From Paragordius varius (Eukaryota; Nematomorpha): DNA of 64,000 nucleotides. The stretch is taken from assembly GCA_964247055.1 (NCBI GenBank), contig OZ176051.1, positions 13,020,001 through 13,084,000 of the forward strand, written 5' to 3'. Numbering within the stretch: position 1 is the first letter of the stretch; every line of letters starts with the position of its first letter. Made by a program: the position numbers and the translations under genes. Shown in pieces: positions 1-12,115 of this stretch. Below the pieces are notes generated by a model. That model made no database searches and had not been told where the DNA came from. It saw only the letters and a program-made list of their open reading frames with translations.

Positions 1-479
1 AGGATCGTCATATATCAATGGAAGTAATTGGCGTTGTAATCCATACGCTAATATGTAATAAGTATATTGAAGCATATCAACAAATCGAAGGCGAGTTAAC
101 CATTCATTACTAGCATTCGTTTTATGATATAAAGCATCGGTGGTAAATGTATCGGTTAAATTATGGAGGTGATCGAAGTTATTTGATGTGTTGGCCACAA
201 GCAAATTATCAGGTATATTTGTTAAACATTGTTTATACCTTTCTGTATAATCATTTTTATCGGGGTGCAACACATTGTGTATTATGGCCGGTTTTAACTT
301 ATCCCATAACCGATGTTTATACGATTGGGTCAAATCTGTCAAGTTTAATAAGGTCGTAAAAGTTGTGGACTGTCGCGTTATGTTTTGGATGGACTGGGAT
401 AGAATTGAATCATATAAATGATTTTCTGCATCATTTACCATAGACTTTGCCAGGTAAAAAATGTTGATTTGATATACTT
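1..479 (-). CDS. Glypican-like exon 3 (continues past window edge)
   Basis: An uninterrupted minus-strand frame of 159 codons spans 479-1. It is preceded by the acceptor ATATTTAG at 481-480, whose two leading bases AA complete GAA with the phase-1 G left by exon 2. It reads LAKSMVNDAENHLYDSILSQ, RLWDKLKPAIIHNVLHPDKN and DYTERYKQCLTNIP, with five N-glycosylation sequons. An alternative start at the in-frame ATG (441-439) is possible but unnecessary, because the splice phase fits. The exon is open at position 1. Confidence 0.6.
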
Positions 480-3400
480 CTAAATATATATGATAAAATT
501 AGCAAAATCTGTCAAATCTTTTTTTGTGAAAAATTATAATATAAATTCCCTCCAAAAAACTTATTAACGATTTTACGATCAAAAAAAATTTTGTCCAGTC
601 ATATTTATAACTAATTATCGTTATAATCAAGTAATATAATAGTTTAAAATATGTCTTTTCGCATAAATTGAAAATGTTTGTCAAAAAATAATAGATTAAT
701 CTATGAATGATTATAAACGGTAATATATGTATTAATTACAAATTTTTGTGAAATATATTTAAAACTTATATCCAAAAAAATGATAATGGTAATAGCAAAT
801 AAAGGGATGCCCGAATCCATTGTTTGGCAGTCCGTCTTTGTCATATATATAGGCACTTATAAATATTTTTTACAAACATAATATAAATACTATTTTATTC
901 ACCAATTTTTTCTAGTTCGTTGCCAATTGTAAAAACTTATTAGGAAAATTAATCAATATTTTTTAAGATTTTATAATATCTGCAGAATTTTTTATTTTTT
1001 GACAATCAAAATATTCGCAAGCTGAATGTTGAACGCTCCTGATTAATAGATTATTAATTTATTAAAAAAGATATTACCATAAATACCAACTTTAAGAAAT
1101 ATTTTTTTCACCAATAAAATATGCGATAAAAATTATCATTACAAATATATTTAATCAGGTTTGAGATAATATAATCAGATAATGTATGTTCTTTACATAG
1201 ACCAATTTACAGTATGCATTTTAATGTCTGTTAAGTAATTTTATTGCCTGCCAAATAACATAAATGGTTTATCAAAAGCGTAAAATACTGACCCACGAAA
1301 TTATTTCGTAGTACACATATGAAAGAAGATGGACGTGAGAATTAACATAGGCTTTAATTTGATGGATATTTTGTAATGTTAAATTTTGGGAATATTATAG
1401 CAATTTATGTTAACATTTGTAATATTGTTGTTACGTATTTAGATGCGAAATTTTGTGGGTTTTTATCTTTGATAAATTAATAAATAGTAAAATACGTATT
1501 TTAAGATATTTATTCCTAGATTTAATAATAAATATTTTTCAACATGCTAAATACCTGTATTAATTAATCTTGGTATTATAATTTTATGTTGTTATTACTA
1601 ATTAAAAAACACAGGTAAATATATATTTGTGAAAATTTAAGTAGATTTTTGTCTTTTATGTTTTGCATTATTTTTATCAGGTAAAAATTGCGGTTTTTAA
1701 TAAATTTCCTAAAAATTTAGTTTTTTTTGTTTTTTAGGTTTTGCATTGTTAGTTGTAATTAATTACTACATATTTTGGACATTATAATAAATAGAGGTAA
1801 AAATTGCGGTTTTTAATAAATTTACTAAAAATTTAGTTTTTTAGGTTTTGCATTGTTAATTGTAATTAACTACTACATATTTTGGACATTTTAATAATTA
1901 CAGGTAAAAATTGCGGTTTTTAACAATTTAGTAAAAATTTTGTTTTTTTTGTTTTTTTAGGTTTTGCATTGTTAATTGTAATTAATTACTACATATTTTG
2001 GACATTTTAATAATTACAGGTAAAAATTGCGGTTTTTAACAAATTCAGTAAAAATTTAGTTTTTTTTTGTTTTTTTAGGCTTTGCATTGTTAATTGTAAC
2101 TAACTACTGCATATTTTAAACATTATAATAATTACAGGTAAAAATTGCGGTTTTTAACAAATTCAGTAAAAATTTTGTTTTTTTTTGTTTTTTTTAGGTT
2201 TTGCATTGTTAATTGTAATTAATTACTACATATTTTGGACATTTTAATAATTACAGGCAAAAATGGGGTTTTTAGCAAATTCAGTAAAAATTTAGTTTTT
2301 TTTTGTTTTTTTAGGTTTTGCATTGTTAATTGTAACTAACTACTGCTTGGACATTATTATAATTACAAAATTTAGTAAAAAGTTAATTTTTTTGTTTTAG
2401 AGGATTTTCATTGTTAATTGTAATTAATTAATTTTGGACATTTCAATTAATAAAGGTAAAAAATGAGGCTGTTTTTATATTTAATAAAATTTAATATTTT
2501 CTTGTTTTTTTATTTAATATTGTTAATTGTAATTAATTACTACACATTTGGAAATTTTAATAAATACAGGTGAAAATGGCGGTTTTTAACAAATTTCAAA
2601 TGTAACATTTTTTGTATCTTGTATCATTGTTAATTAATTAATTACTAAATATTTTGGACATTTAAAAAACTTGTGTAAATTGCGGTTTTTATTAAATCAG
2701 TAAATTTTATTTTTTGTTCAACCTTGCTAATTTATTTATCACTATATATTTGTGATACATTGATATATACAGGTAAAAATTACTATGACTGCGGTTTTTT
2801 GAATTTTTTAAAATATTTTTTTACATTGATAACTTATATAATAAATATAGTTAACATATCTGAGTAGGTAAAAATGCATGTTACGGTTTTATGTTTGACA
2901 TTATATTTTCCATCAACTATTTATATTTTAACAAACAACTTATGTCACCAAAGATTGAAAATAAGATCAAGATATATAAAACATCCTCGACAAATATAAA
3001 TAAATTTATTTAAATTATAAATGTATAATTATACAAAATATTCATATTATGGAAATTAACATTCTTCTTATTGATATTAATACAGGTAATTTTATATAAA
3101 TGATGTACGATGCGGTGTGCGTTCATGATGATCATATGGATTGAAGAATAGTATAAGATGTAGATAATCCTGAAATTAACCATCATTTTTTAGGTAGATT
3201 CTATCACCTAAAATATAAGATAATTGATATATTGAAAATTGATACCTGGATTAAATATTAGGGGAAACATTCATAGTTTGAAAGGGAACTCAAAAGGTTG
3301 ACTTGGCTTTTTAACAACTAAATTTGCAAAAAAATATTTTCTTCATGATAAAAAATTCAAAAATGATACCTTATTTTACATTTCGTTTTACCATCCTAAA

Positions 3401-6400
3401 CTATAAATATAAAAAATTATTCTTCACCAAAGCAAACAATGTTAGTGTTGCCTGCTTTTGGAGTGCTGTTGCATTCCAAGCTTTTGAAAAAAATTATTTG
3501 TTTCTATTTTCTATTTGACGTCATTGGTATGGTGAAATCATATAAGCCTTTTTATATTTATAGTTTAGGATGGTAGAACGAAAAAAAACATAAAGTATCA
3601 TTTTTGAATTTTTTATCATGAAGAAAATATTTTTTTGCAAATTTAATTGTTAAAAAGCCAAGTCAACCTTTTAAGTTCCCTTTCAAACTATGAATGTTTC
3701 CCCCAATATTAATCCAGGTATCAATTTTCTAATATATCAATTATCTTATATTTTAGGTGATAGAATCTACCTAAAAAATGATGGTGATTAAAATTTTCAG
3801 GATTATCTGCATCTTATACTATTCTTCAATCCATATGATCATCATGAACGCACACCGCATCGTACATCATCTATATAAACAAATTACCTGTATTAATATC
3901 AATAAGAAGAATGTTAATTTCAAACATAATATGAATATTTGTATAACTATACATTTATAATTTAAATAAATTTATTTATATTTGGCGATATTCAGATACT
4001 TTAAAAGATGTTTTATATATCTTGATCTTATTTTCAATCTTTGGTGACATAAGGTGTTTGTTAAAATATAAATAGTTGATTTGGAAAATAAAATGTCAAA
4101 CATAAAACCGTAACATGCATTTTTACCTACTCAGATATGTTAACTATATTTATTATATAAGTTATCAATGTAAAAAAAAATATTTTAAAAAATTCAAAAA
4201 ACTGCAAGTCATAGTAATTTTTACCTGTATATATCAATGTAACACAAATATATAGTGATAAATAAATTAGCAAGGTTGAACAAAAATAAAATTTACTAAT
4301 TTAATAAAAACCGCAATTTACACAAGTTTTTAAATGTCCAAAATATTTAGTAATTAATTAAAAAACAATGATACAAGATACAAAAAATGTTACATTTGAA
4401 ATTTGTTAAAAACCGCCATTTTCACCTGTATATTAAAATTTCCAAATAAATATGTAGTAATTAATTACAATTAACAATATTAAATAAAAAAACAAGAAAA
4501 TATTAAATTTTTACTAAATATAAAAACAACCTCATTTTTTACCTTTATTAATTAAAATGTCGAAAATTAATTAATTACAATTAACAATGAAAATCCTCTA
4601 AAACAAAAAAATTAAATTTTTACTAAATTTGTTAAAAACCGCAATTTTTACCTGTAATTATTATAATGTCCAAAATATGCAGTAGTTAACAATTAACAAT
4701 GCAAAACCTAAAAAAACAAAAAAACTAAATTTTTACTAAATTTGTTAAAAACCGCAATTTTTACCTGTAATTATTAAAATGTCCAAAATATGTAGTAGTT
4801 AATTACAATTAACAATGCAAAACCTAAAAAAACAAAAAAAACTAATTTTTACTAAATTTGTTAAAAACCGCAATTTTCACCTGTATTAATTATAATGTCC
4901 GAAATATGTAGTAGTTAATTACAATTAACAATGTTAAGTAAAAAAAATAAAAAAAATTAAATTTGACTTAATTTAAAAAGCGCAATTTTTACCTGATTAA
5001 AATGTCTGAAATACTTAAAAATTATTAATAATTAACAATGCAAAACATAAAACACAAAAATCTAAAATCTACTTAAATTTTTATAAATATATATTTACCT
5101 GTTTTTTTTATTAGTAATAACAACTAAATAAAATTATAATACCAATATTATTTAATACAGGTATTTAGCATGTTGAAAAATATATATTATTAAATTTAGG
5201 AAGCATAAAAAATCTTAAAATACGTATTTTACTATTTATTAATTTATCAAAGATAAAAACCTATAAAATTCCGCATCTAAATACGTAACAATATTACAAA
5301 TGTTAACATAAATTGCTATAATATTCTCAAAATTTAACATTACAAAATATCCATCAAATTAAAGCCTATCTTAATTCCCACGTCAATCCTCTTTCATATG
5401 TGTACTACGAAATAATTTCGTGGGTCAGTATTTTACGCATTTGATAAACCATTTATGTTATTTGGCAGGCAATAAAATTACTTAACATACATTAAAATGC
5501 ATACTGTAATTGAAAAAATGGTATATAACGACAGCTACTTACACTTAACTTTTTCTTTTGGCATCTATATAAACATCAAAAGATAAAACATAAAGATACT
5601 AATGAAAAACCCCATTATTATTAATTAATAATTAACATTAGTATAAAAGGGATAAAAATTATTAACACACAATTATTTAATTAATATCTCATCACCAAGA
5701 AAAAAGTTAATCTGACCACATCAAAGAGAAAGTAAAAAAGTTACATATTAATATTTCACATTAAGGAAAATGTTTATTTCTCAAGTGGTTTATTATTATT
5801 TAATGTTATACCCTATATGTAAAACACTTTTTTATAACATTACATTAACAGGTACGACGATACAATACAATAATAAACAAATGGTTAAAATATAAAAACT
5901 GTAAAATTTATCAAATAAATTTTTACAATTATTCTCATGAGTACACCAAAAATATTTTTCAATTATTATTGATCCTAAATTTTAAACTAAATGTCATTTA
6001 TAATTCAAGGAGTCACAGATAAAAATATTTCAATTTTTTGAATATCTTGATAAAGCTTTAGGGTATATACAAAAATGCCATTAGTAAAGTCAAAATAATG
6101 ATAATAAGGAACAAATGTCTTTTTTAGGTACTACTTGTTATATACGACCAACAAGCAACATTGTATGTATGTAATCCATTATCTAATTAATTTTTTTTAA
6201 GACTAAAAATGTATGTAAAAAAAATATAAATAAATCAAAGAATTTCAAGCAAATAAAATAATTCTAACCGGAAATATTTTGAAGGATAAGCAAATACGGT
6301 TTGAGTAGGGTATTGCTAAATGTTGTGGCTAGAAGCGTATTAAAACGATGAATAGCGGCAACGCGAAAAATTTGTTCCGTCTGTTCGGAGCAACAGGTGG

Positions 6401-6761
6401 AATTGGGCGTTGAAAAAGTCGAACATATTTTTAGGTTATTCGCTATGTAAAAAAAATACATTTTTTATCCCGAAATAGTAGTGCATGATTTAAGAAAATT
6501 TATAATATATATATATATATATATATAATAACTTGATGTTAATTTTGTGATGGTTAGTGTATTGTATGAATAATTTCCATTCCTTGTTGTCCTTGATAAT
6601 GAGGATAATACTGAATTTAGGGCTGGACATAGTGATTGTGATATATTTTGAGTATTAGAAAATTGGTTATTAATAATATATGAATCATAAGGGATAAACA
6701 AATAAATTATTAGAATAATGCTATATAAAAAATATTTTTTAGGCAATAAAAAAGTTCGCAT
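1..6761 (-). CDS. Glypican-like protein, 5' part of gene (three exons, 3' end outside window)
   Basis: Exons 6761-6533, 6442-6269 and 479-1 join in frame (phase 1 at both junctions) into about 292 residues. Seen: an N-terminal signal peptide (hydrophobic core YSIILIIYLFIPY at residues 13-25), a Cys after it (SLCPALNSVLSSL), then LKIC followed by STCCSEQTEQ near residues 80-100, then a helical stretch with several N-glycosylation sequons (NIS, NIT, NLT, NTS, NAS) and HPDKNDYTERYKQCL. Glypicans are GPI-anchored cell-surface heparan sulfate proteoglycans. Their N-terminus has the order Cys, then C-x(4-6)-TCC-x-x-x-x-E, then a helical region with an FW-x-x-L-x-E-x-x-F and DYxxC motif; RLWDKL and the YKQC motif sit where these are expected. 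The family call is inference from this order. Divergence is high, and the glycosaminoglycan sites and GPI signal would lie off the window. Confidence 0.62.
487..1207. other. Intron sequence of the glypican-like gene, nothing recognised
   Basis: Very AT-rich DNA between exon 3 and the foldback element. A 61-codon minus-strand frame here is low-complexity Ile/Lys/Tyr and is not supported as coding. Confidence 0.5.
1680..2780. repeat. Tandem repeat of about 110-120 bp in left foldback arm
   Basis: The string GGTAAAAATTGCGGTTTTTA recurs near 1796, 1903, 2019 and 2137, with decayed forms near 1680, 2258, 2455, 2570 and 2770. Each unit continues through an A/T block, a T-run ending in TTTTTTTAGG, TTTGCATTGTTAATTGTAAT, and ACTACATATTTTGGACATT. 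Units decay toward the loop. Confidence 0.8.
4190..5110. repeat. Mirror tandem repeat in right foldback arm
   Basis: This is the reverse complement of the left-arm repeat: AAAAACCGCAATTTTTACCTG recurs near 4633, 4750 and 4865, with degenerate forms near 4410 and 4980. There are fewer full units than in the left arm, which explains most of the arm length difference. Confidence 0.78.
5509..6268. other. Intron sequence, nothing recognised
   Basis: AT-rich DNA between the foldback element and glypican-like exon 2. No frame, repeat or RNA gene could be supported. Confidence 0.5.
6269..6442 (-). CDS. Glypican-like exon 2 (TCC motif)
   Basis: The acceptor is a T-rich tract ending TACATAG at 6443. 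The exon supplies CG to complete ACG and then reads NNLKICSTFSTPNSTCCSEQ and on through RVAAIHRFNTLLATTFSN. It ends at 6269 (TCC G) before GTTAGA. 174 nt, phase 1 to phase 1. The local GC content is clearly above the flanks. The three clustered cysteines (IC, TCC) followed by EQTEQ are the strongest family evidence. Confidence 0.66.
6533..6761 (-). CDS. Glypican-like exon 1 (start codon and signal peptide)
   Basis: The frame opens at the ATG at 6761 and reads MRTFLLPKKYFLYSIILIIY, a basic start then a hydrophobic core, as in a secretory signal peptide. It then runs through an Asn/Ser/Thr-rich stretch with one Cys. The exon ends after ACA TCA A at 6533 before a GTTATT donor. 229 nt, leaving phase 1. 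It joins exon 2 across a 90-nt intron containing a TA microsatellite. Confidence 0.68.
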
Positions 6762-7994
6762 TTATTTTTAATCCGTAAAAATTTTCATTGAAATATTGTT
6801 ACTTTTTAAACTGTCCTGCTAACATGCAAAACAGATAGTTTAATGAAGATATGGAAATCGTATGATGCAGTAAAACATGCAAAATAATTTCTAATTAAAA
6901 AATGCAAAGTTAATGCTTTTTTGCATGATTTTGAAAAAAGTAAATTATGTTAGTAAATTTTTTAAATTTTTATGCAATCATTTTTTTATAAAATTTGTGT
7001 TGGAACTTTTTGATTAATTTATTGTTATCATTTAAGTTTAACTGTAGCAACAAAAATATTTTTAAAGAATAATTCCAGTTTTTAAAATATATTAATTTTA
7101 TTAAATAATTACTTATCACGTGTCAATTTGAAACCTGTAAAAATCGCAACAACAAAAACGATTCTGAAATCTTATATATAGCTACTGAACAATATGCGGA
7201 AATAAATTTTGATATCAAGTAGATATCACAATCTAGGGATCTTGGTTTTGACGCCGAACATCTTTGATATGTTAATAACCATAATTTACTATTATTTGAT
7301 AATTAAATGATTTTTTAATTTTATATTACACTGGTTTTTAAAGATTTTGAAATTTGATAAGGTTTTCAAAAGCAAATTATCAAGATTTGTCCCCAATAAA
7401 AAAATCAGTTACAAAATTCTTATTGGTTATAACTTTTATAATATTATAATAATTTTTGCATTATCTTATTTTTTAAGTGAGGGGGTACGGATTTATTTTG
7501 ATTGGGTGGGGCGTTAAAATGAGGTTGCGACCGCCGAAATTTTTAGTTTTAATAAACATACTTAACTTTTAATATTAATAAAAACACATGGAATCGACCT
7601 AAGTTTTAAAATAATATTTTATGAATTAATTATCATTCTCTAATTAACTTTTTATAGCATATATATGTTTTAGTATTGAACTAATCACATTTTTCTATCC
7701 ATCTTTGTGAGGTAGGTACACATGTTGTTTTTACAAAAAGCCTGGGGCTAAGAGTTTTTTAGACAAAACTGATACTTAACTAAAATTAATTATTCCCAAA
7801 ATTTTTACGCTGGAGCTTTTATACAGATATATAAATTAAAACAAATAGATCCTGAACGCTTTTTTGACTGATTATTTTATTTTTAATATTGACACCCCCG
7901 GTTAATTTTTGGATTTGGTCCTCTAATATAGAATAATAAATTAGAAAATTATATAGCAAAATTGAGAGAATTACGCATTATATACTATGAACTA
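6762..7994. other. Intergenic DNA upstream of the glypican-like gene
   Basis: No coding frame is supported. A short G-rich patch near 7480-7540 (GGGGGTACGG, GGGTGGGGCG) stands out from the AT-rich background and may be the worn end of an unrecognised element. The glypican promoter should lie just above 6761, but I see no convincing core element. Confidence 0.4.
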
Positions 7995-9946
7995 AAGAAT
8001 AGCTAAAATGCGTTTATTATAAAAATATAAATTTAATTTTCGACTTTTATTGTAAAGTACTTATCAAAAAAATTATAGAGTAATAAGATGCCTTATAAAA
8101 TGTGATAGAGATAATTGATGGAAAAAAACCAGTAACATCAAAAATGTTGTATATTGGAAAAAATCAATTACCTTTACAACATTATAAAGGACATAAATTA
8201 TGATAAGTGTAATGGATTGTGTGATAATTATAATGGATTGATATAAGTTTATATTGTTATTGTATTAGTACATGATTCCGAATAGTGGACAATACTAGAC
8301 AATCGTCCCTGTTAAGTGATACATTGTGTTTCTTAATTTCTATTGATTCGCGTATGAGACGCTTGTTATGGTTTTCTATATTTGTAATAACCTTGGTGTC
8401 AGTAATGAAGTGTCCTTCGTTGCAAAGGTGTTCAGAGAAACCCGAAGTGGGTTTATTAAGTCGGATGTATTGAGAGTGTTCACGTAAATGAACGTCTAGA
8501 CTTCTACCACTTTCATCTATATAGGCGCTTTCACATGAACATGTGGCTTTGTGGTACCAGGTAGCTTGTTTTTTGATATAGGATTTTTGCATTTGACAAG
8601 ATTGAAAAGTTTTGTCATCGATTTATACACTGTACGGATATTAAATTTATTGAGAATTTTACCGATTTTGGTGGTAACATTATTAATGAAATGTAAGAGC
8701 TGTACAAAATTATTATCTTTTTTGTGTGAGCTTTTGTGAAGAACTTTATCAAAAAGTTTTAGGGGTAGCCATTTATTTCAAACGTATGTTTGAGATTTGA
8801 TAATTCTGTTGGAGATGCTGAGTCACATAAGTCTTAGGCCCTTATGGATGACTGTTTTAATAAATGAGTAATTTGAGCTGGGTGGTGGTGCGAGTGAGCG
8901 TTTAGGTAGAGGTTGGTGTGCAATGGCTTACGATAGACCGTGTGATTGAGATGGCCATCGGTTGTTTTGGTAATGTATGTATCTTAATAGCTTACAGAGG
9001 TATTATTGTATTCCATGGTGAAATTAATATTTTTATTTAGTTTGTTTATACGATCAAAAAAATTACGTAACCTGTCTTCTCCGTGGGGCCTGACATAACA
9101 TAGCCACATGGTAGGAAGAAATTCGGAAGTGTTGAATGTCTGTTTTTCCAGGTTTTCCATGTAGATATCTGCTATCGGTGATATGCTTAGTCCCATTGGT
9201 ATACCATTGTTTTGGAGGTAAAACTCACTATTGAAAACAAAAAAATGTGTTATATAGACAAATCCGGATCAATTTGGGCATATCTGGATTAAGCCTGTTT
9301 CTGTGAAACTGTTTATAATATCCATAATTTCTGGTTTAGGTATTTTGTAAAGAGTGATTCTACATCTAGTCTTACTAAGAGGTGGGCGTCTTGAATTTGT
9401 AAATTTTTAATTTTGGAAATAAAATCAGAACTGTTTTTTACGTATGAGTTTGTTTTGTGCGCAAATGGTTTTAGGTGTTTATTTAAGAAGTTGTTTTAAG
9501 AGTGTCGGATGGAGAGTTAATGTTGCTTACCATGCGACGTAATGGCGTTCCTTGTTTGTGGATTTTGGTTAGGCCATATATCCTGGGCGGGATTGTAAAT
9601 TATGGTGTGACGGCTGTTTTTTCTTTAGGCGTTAATTGACGGCTTTTTAGTTAGTTATTATTGTTGTGGAATGTTTTTTATTGATAGTATAATCGCCAGT
9701 TTTTAAATAGTCTATTTTGTTTACATACTGAGATTTTGACATAATCAGAGTGGAACCTTTGTCACCGGGTAACATTCTTATGTCGAGGTTGTTGATAGCA
9801 TCCTTGAATGCTTTGTATTCATTTCGTGTGTAATTTGGTGGTGGTAATTTAGCTTTTTTAATAATCTGACTGGTTTCACTTCTAATTATATCTGCTTGAG
9901 ATTGGGTTAGATTGCGAATACTGCTTTCTATTTCTGTGATAATACT
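7995..9946 (-). mobile_element. Penelope-like element, 5'-truncated broken copy
   Basis: Read on the minus strand, this copy has a reverse transcriptase block (MGLSISPIADIYMENLEKQ, followed by a segment matching the YVDD-containing block of the neighbouring copy) and a downstream GIY-YIG-type endonuclease block (CSCESAYIDESGRSLDVHLR, then a long basic helix). RT followed by a GIY-YIG endonuclease is the hallmark of Penelope-like retroelements. The 3' non-coding tail extends to about 7995. The copy lacks about 200 bp of 5' sequence that its partner has, and it carries several frame breaks, so it is dead. It is the left arm of a head-to-head pair. Confidence 0.8.
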
Positions 9947-9949
9947 TTA

Positions 9950-12115
9950 AACATTTATAACAAAGTAACAATTAATAAGGATAGAAAAGAAAAGTTCTCA
10001 AACGACAACACACTAACAAACCAAACAACAGTTCCAGTCCGATTGAATTTAATCATACAGTTGTTAACCTTTCCGGTATTCCATATAATCTTATATCTAT
10101 ATTAGTACGTGGTCTTAATTTTGCTATAACATCCTCTTACATACCAAAAGAAACTATTATCACAATTGAAAGCATTATTCGTAATCTAACCCAATCTCAA
10201 GCAGACATAATAGAAGTGAAACCAGTCAGATTATTAAAAAAGCTAAATTACCACCACCAAATTACACATGAAATGAATACAAAGCATTCAAGGACGCTAT
10301 CAACAACCCCGACATAATAATGTTACCCGCTGACGGTTCCACTCTGATTATGTCAAAATCCCAGTATGTAAACAAAATAGACGATATATTAAAAACTGAC
10401 GATTAAACTATCACTAAAAAAGATTCCACAACAAGAATAACTAACTTAATTAAAAGCCGTCAATTTAACGCCTAAAAAAACAGCCGCCACACCATAATTT
10501 ACAATCCCGCCCAGGATATATGGTTTATAAAATCCACAAACAAGGAACGCCATTACGTTCCATTGAGCAACATTAACTCCTCATCCGACAAACTCTCAAA
10601 ACAACTTATTAAATAAACGCCTAAAACCATTTGCTCACAAAACAAACTCATACGTTAAAAACAGTTCTGATTTTATTTCCAATTAAAAATTTACAAATTC
10701 AAGACACCCACCTCTTAGTAACACTAGATGTAGAATCACTCTTTACAAGATACCTAAATCAGAAATTATGGATATAATAAACAGTTCACAAACAGTAGGC
10801 CTTAATCCAGATATACTTCAATTGATCCGGATTTGTCTATCTAACACATTTTTTTGTTTTCAATAGTGAGTTTTACCTCCAAAACAATGGTACACTAATG
10901 GGACTAAGCATATTACCGATAGCAGATATCTATATGGAAAACCGGGAAAAACAGATATTCAACATTTCCGAATTTTTTCCTACCATGTGGCTACGTTATG
11001 TCGATGACATATTTGTTATCTGGCCCCACGGAGAAGGCAGGTTACGTAATTTTTCGATCATATATAAAAACTAAATAAAAATATTCTTTTTACCATGGAA
11101 TACAATAATACCTCTGTAAGCTTTTTAGATACATACATTACCAAAACAACGGATGGCCATCTCAATCACACGGTCTATCGGAAGCCAAACTCACACCAAC
11201 CTCTACCTAAACGCTCACTCGCACCATCACCCAGCTCAAAAACACTCAGTTATTAAAACACTCATCCATAGGGCCTATGACCTATGGGGCTCAGCCTCTC
11301 TAACAACAGAATTATCGAATCTCAACCCTACGTTTGAACGAAATGCTACCCCAAAAAACTTTTTGATAAAATTCTTCACAAAACCTCACACAAAAAGATA
11401 ATACATTTATACCCACAGCTACCTTACCTTACATTAATAAAGTTACCACCAAAATCGGTAATATTCTCAATAAATTTAATATCCGTACAGTGTATAAATC
11501 GATGACAAAACTTTTCAATCTTGTCAAATGCAAAAATCCTATATCAAAAAACAAGCTACCTGGTACCACAAAGCCACATGTTCATGTGAAAGCGTCTATA
11601 TAGGTGAAAGTGGTAGAAGTATAGACGTTTGTTTACGTGAGCACTCTCAATACATCCGACTTAATAAACCCACTTGAGTTTATCTGAACACGTTTGCAAC
11701 GAAGGACATATTATTACTGACACCAAGGTTATTACAAATATATAAAACCATAACAAGCGTCTCATACGCGAATCAATAGAAATTAAGAAACACAATGCAT
11801 CACTTAACAGGGACGATGGCCTAGTACTGTCCCCTATTTGGAATACAATAACATAACTTTATATCCATCCATTATAATTGTCACACAATCCATCACATTT
11901 ATCATAATTTATGTCGTTTATAATGTTGTAAAGTTAATTGATTTTTTTTAGTAAACAACAATTTTGATGTTACTGGTTTTTTTCATTAATTACCTCTATC
12001 ACACTATATAAGGCATCTTAATAGGTTATAACTCATTTCAATCTTTTTCGATAAAGACTTTACAATAAAAGTCGAAAATTAAAATTTATATTTTTTAATA
12101 TACGCATTTCAGCTT
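9950..12115 (+). mobile_element. Penelope-like element, longer broken copy
   Basis: A plus-strand copy of the same family with extra 5' sequence (about 9960-10165: IPYNLISILVRGLNFAITSS, resembling the conserved N-terminal block before the RT). It continues with LRYVDDIFVIWPHGE near 10993, a thumb-like region (HLNHTVYRKPNSHQPLPKRS near 11158) and the endonuclease block (CSCESVYIGESGRS near 11580). It has many breaks. The 3' tail mirrors that of the left copy out to about 12115. The two copies differ at many sites, so neither insertion is recent. Confidence 0.8.

Larger units (their letters stand above)
1210..5506. mobile_element. Large foldback (long inverted repeat) element
   Basis: The left arm (about 1210-3416) is the reverse complement of the right arm (about 3549-5506), with a loop of about 130 bp. 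Examples: the segment with ACCCACGAAATTATTTCGTA near 1291 is mirrored near 5409, and the segment with CATAGTTTGAAAGGGAACT near 3271 is mirrored near 3680. The arms differ by scattered substitutions and by about 250 bp of length, roughly two copies of an internal tandem repeat. The outer ends read CAGTATGCATTTTAATG and its complement and are flanked on both sides by TA (1208-1209 and 5507-5508). A TA target duplication with a CAGT terminus is what Tc1/mariner-type cut-and-paste elements leave. No transposase frame is present, so I call it non-autonomous. It lies in an intron of the glypican-like gene. Confidence 0.75.

Noticed and set aside
147-359. 70-codon plus frame near the left edge
   Set aside because: Complement of the glypican-like exon 3 on the minus strand, which is open over its whole length and fits in splice phase.
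3324-3518. 64-codon plus frame in the foldback centre
   Set aside because: It spans an arm and the loop, has a low-complexity Lys/Phe composition, and the arm part has no matching frame on the mirrored side.
11153-11401. 82-codon plus frame read as an independent gene
   Set aside because: It overlaps the Penelope-like RT in a different frame and belongs to the element remnant.
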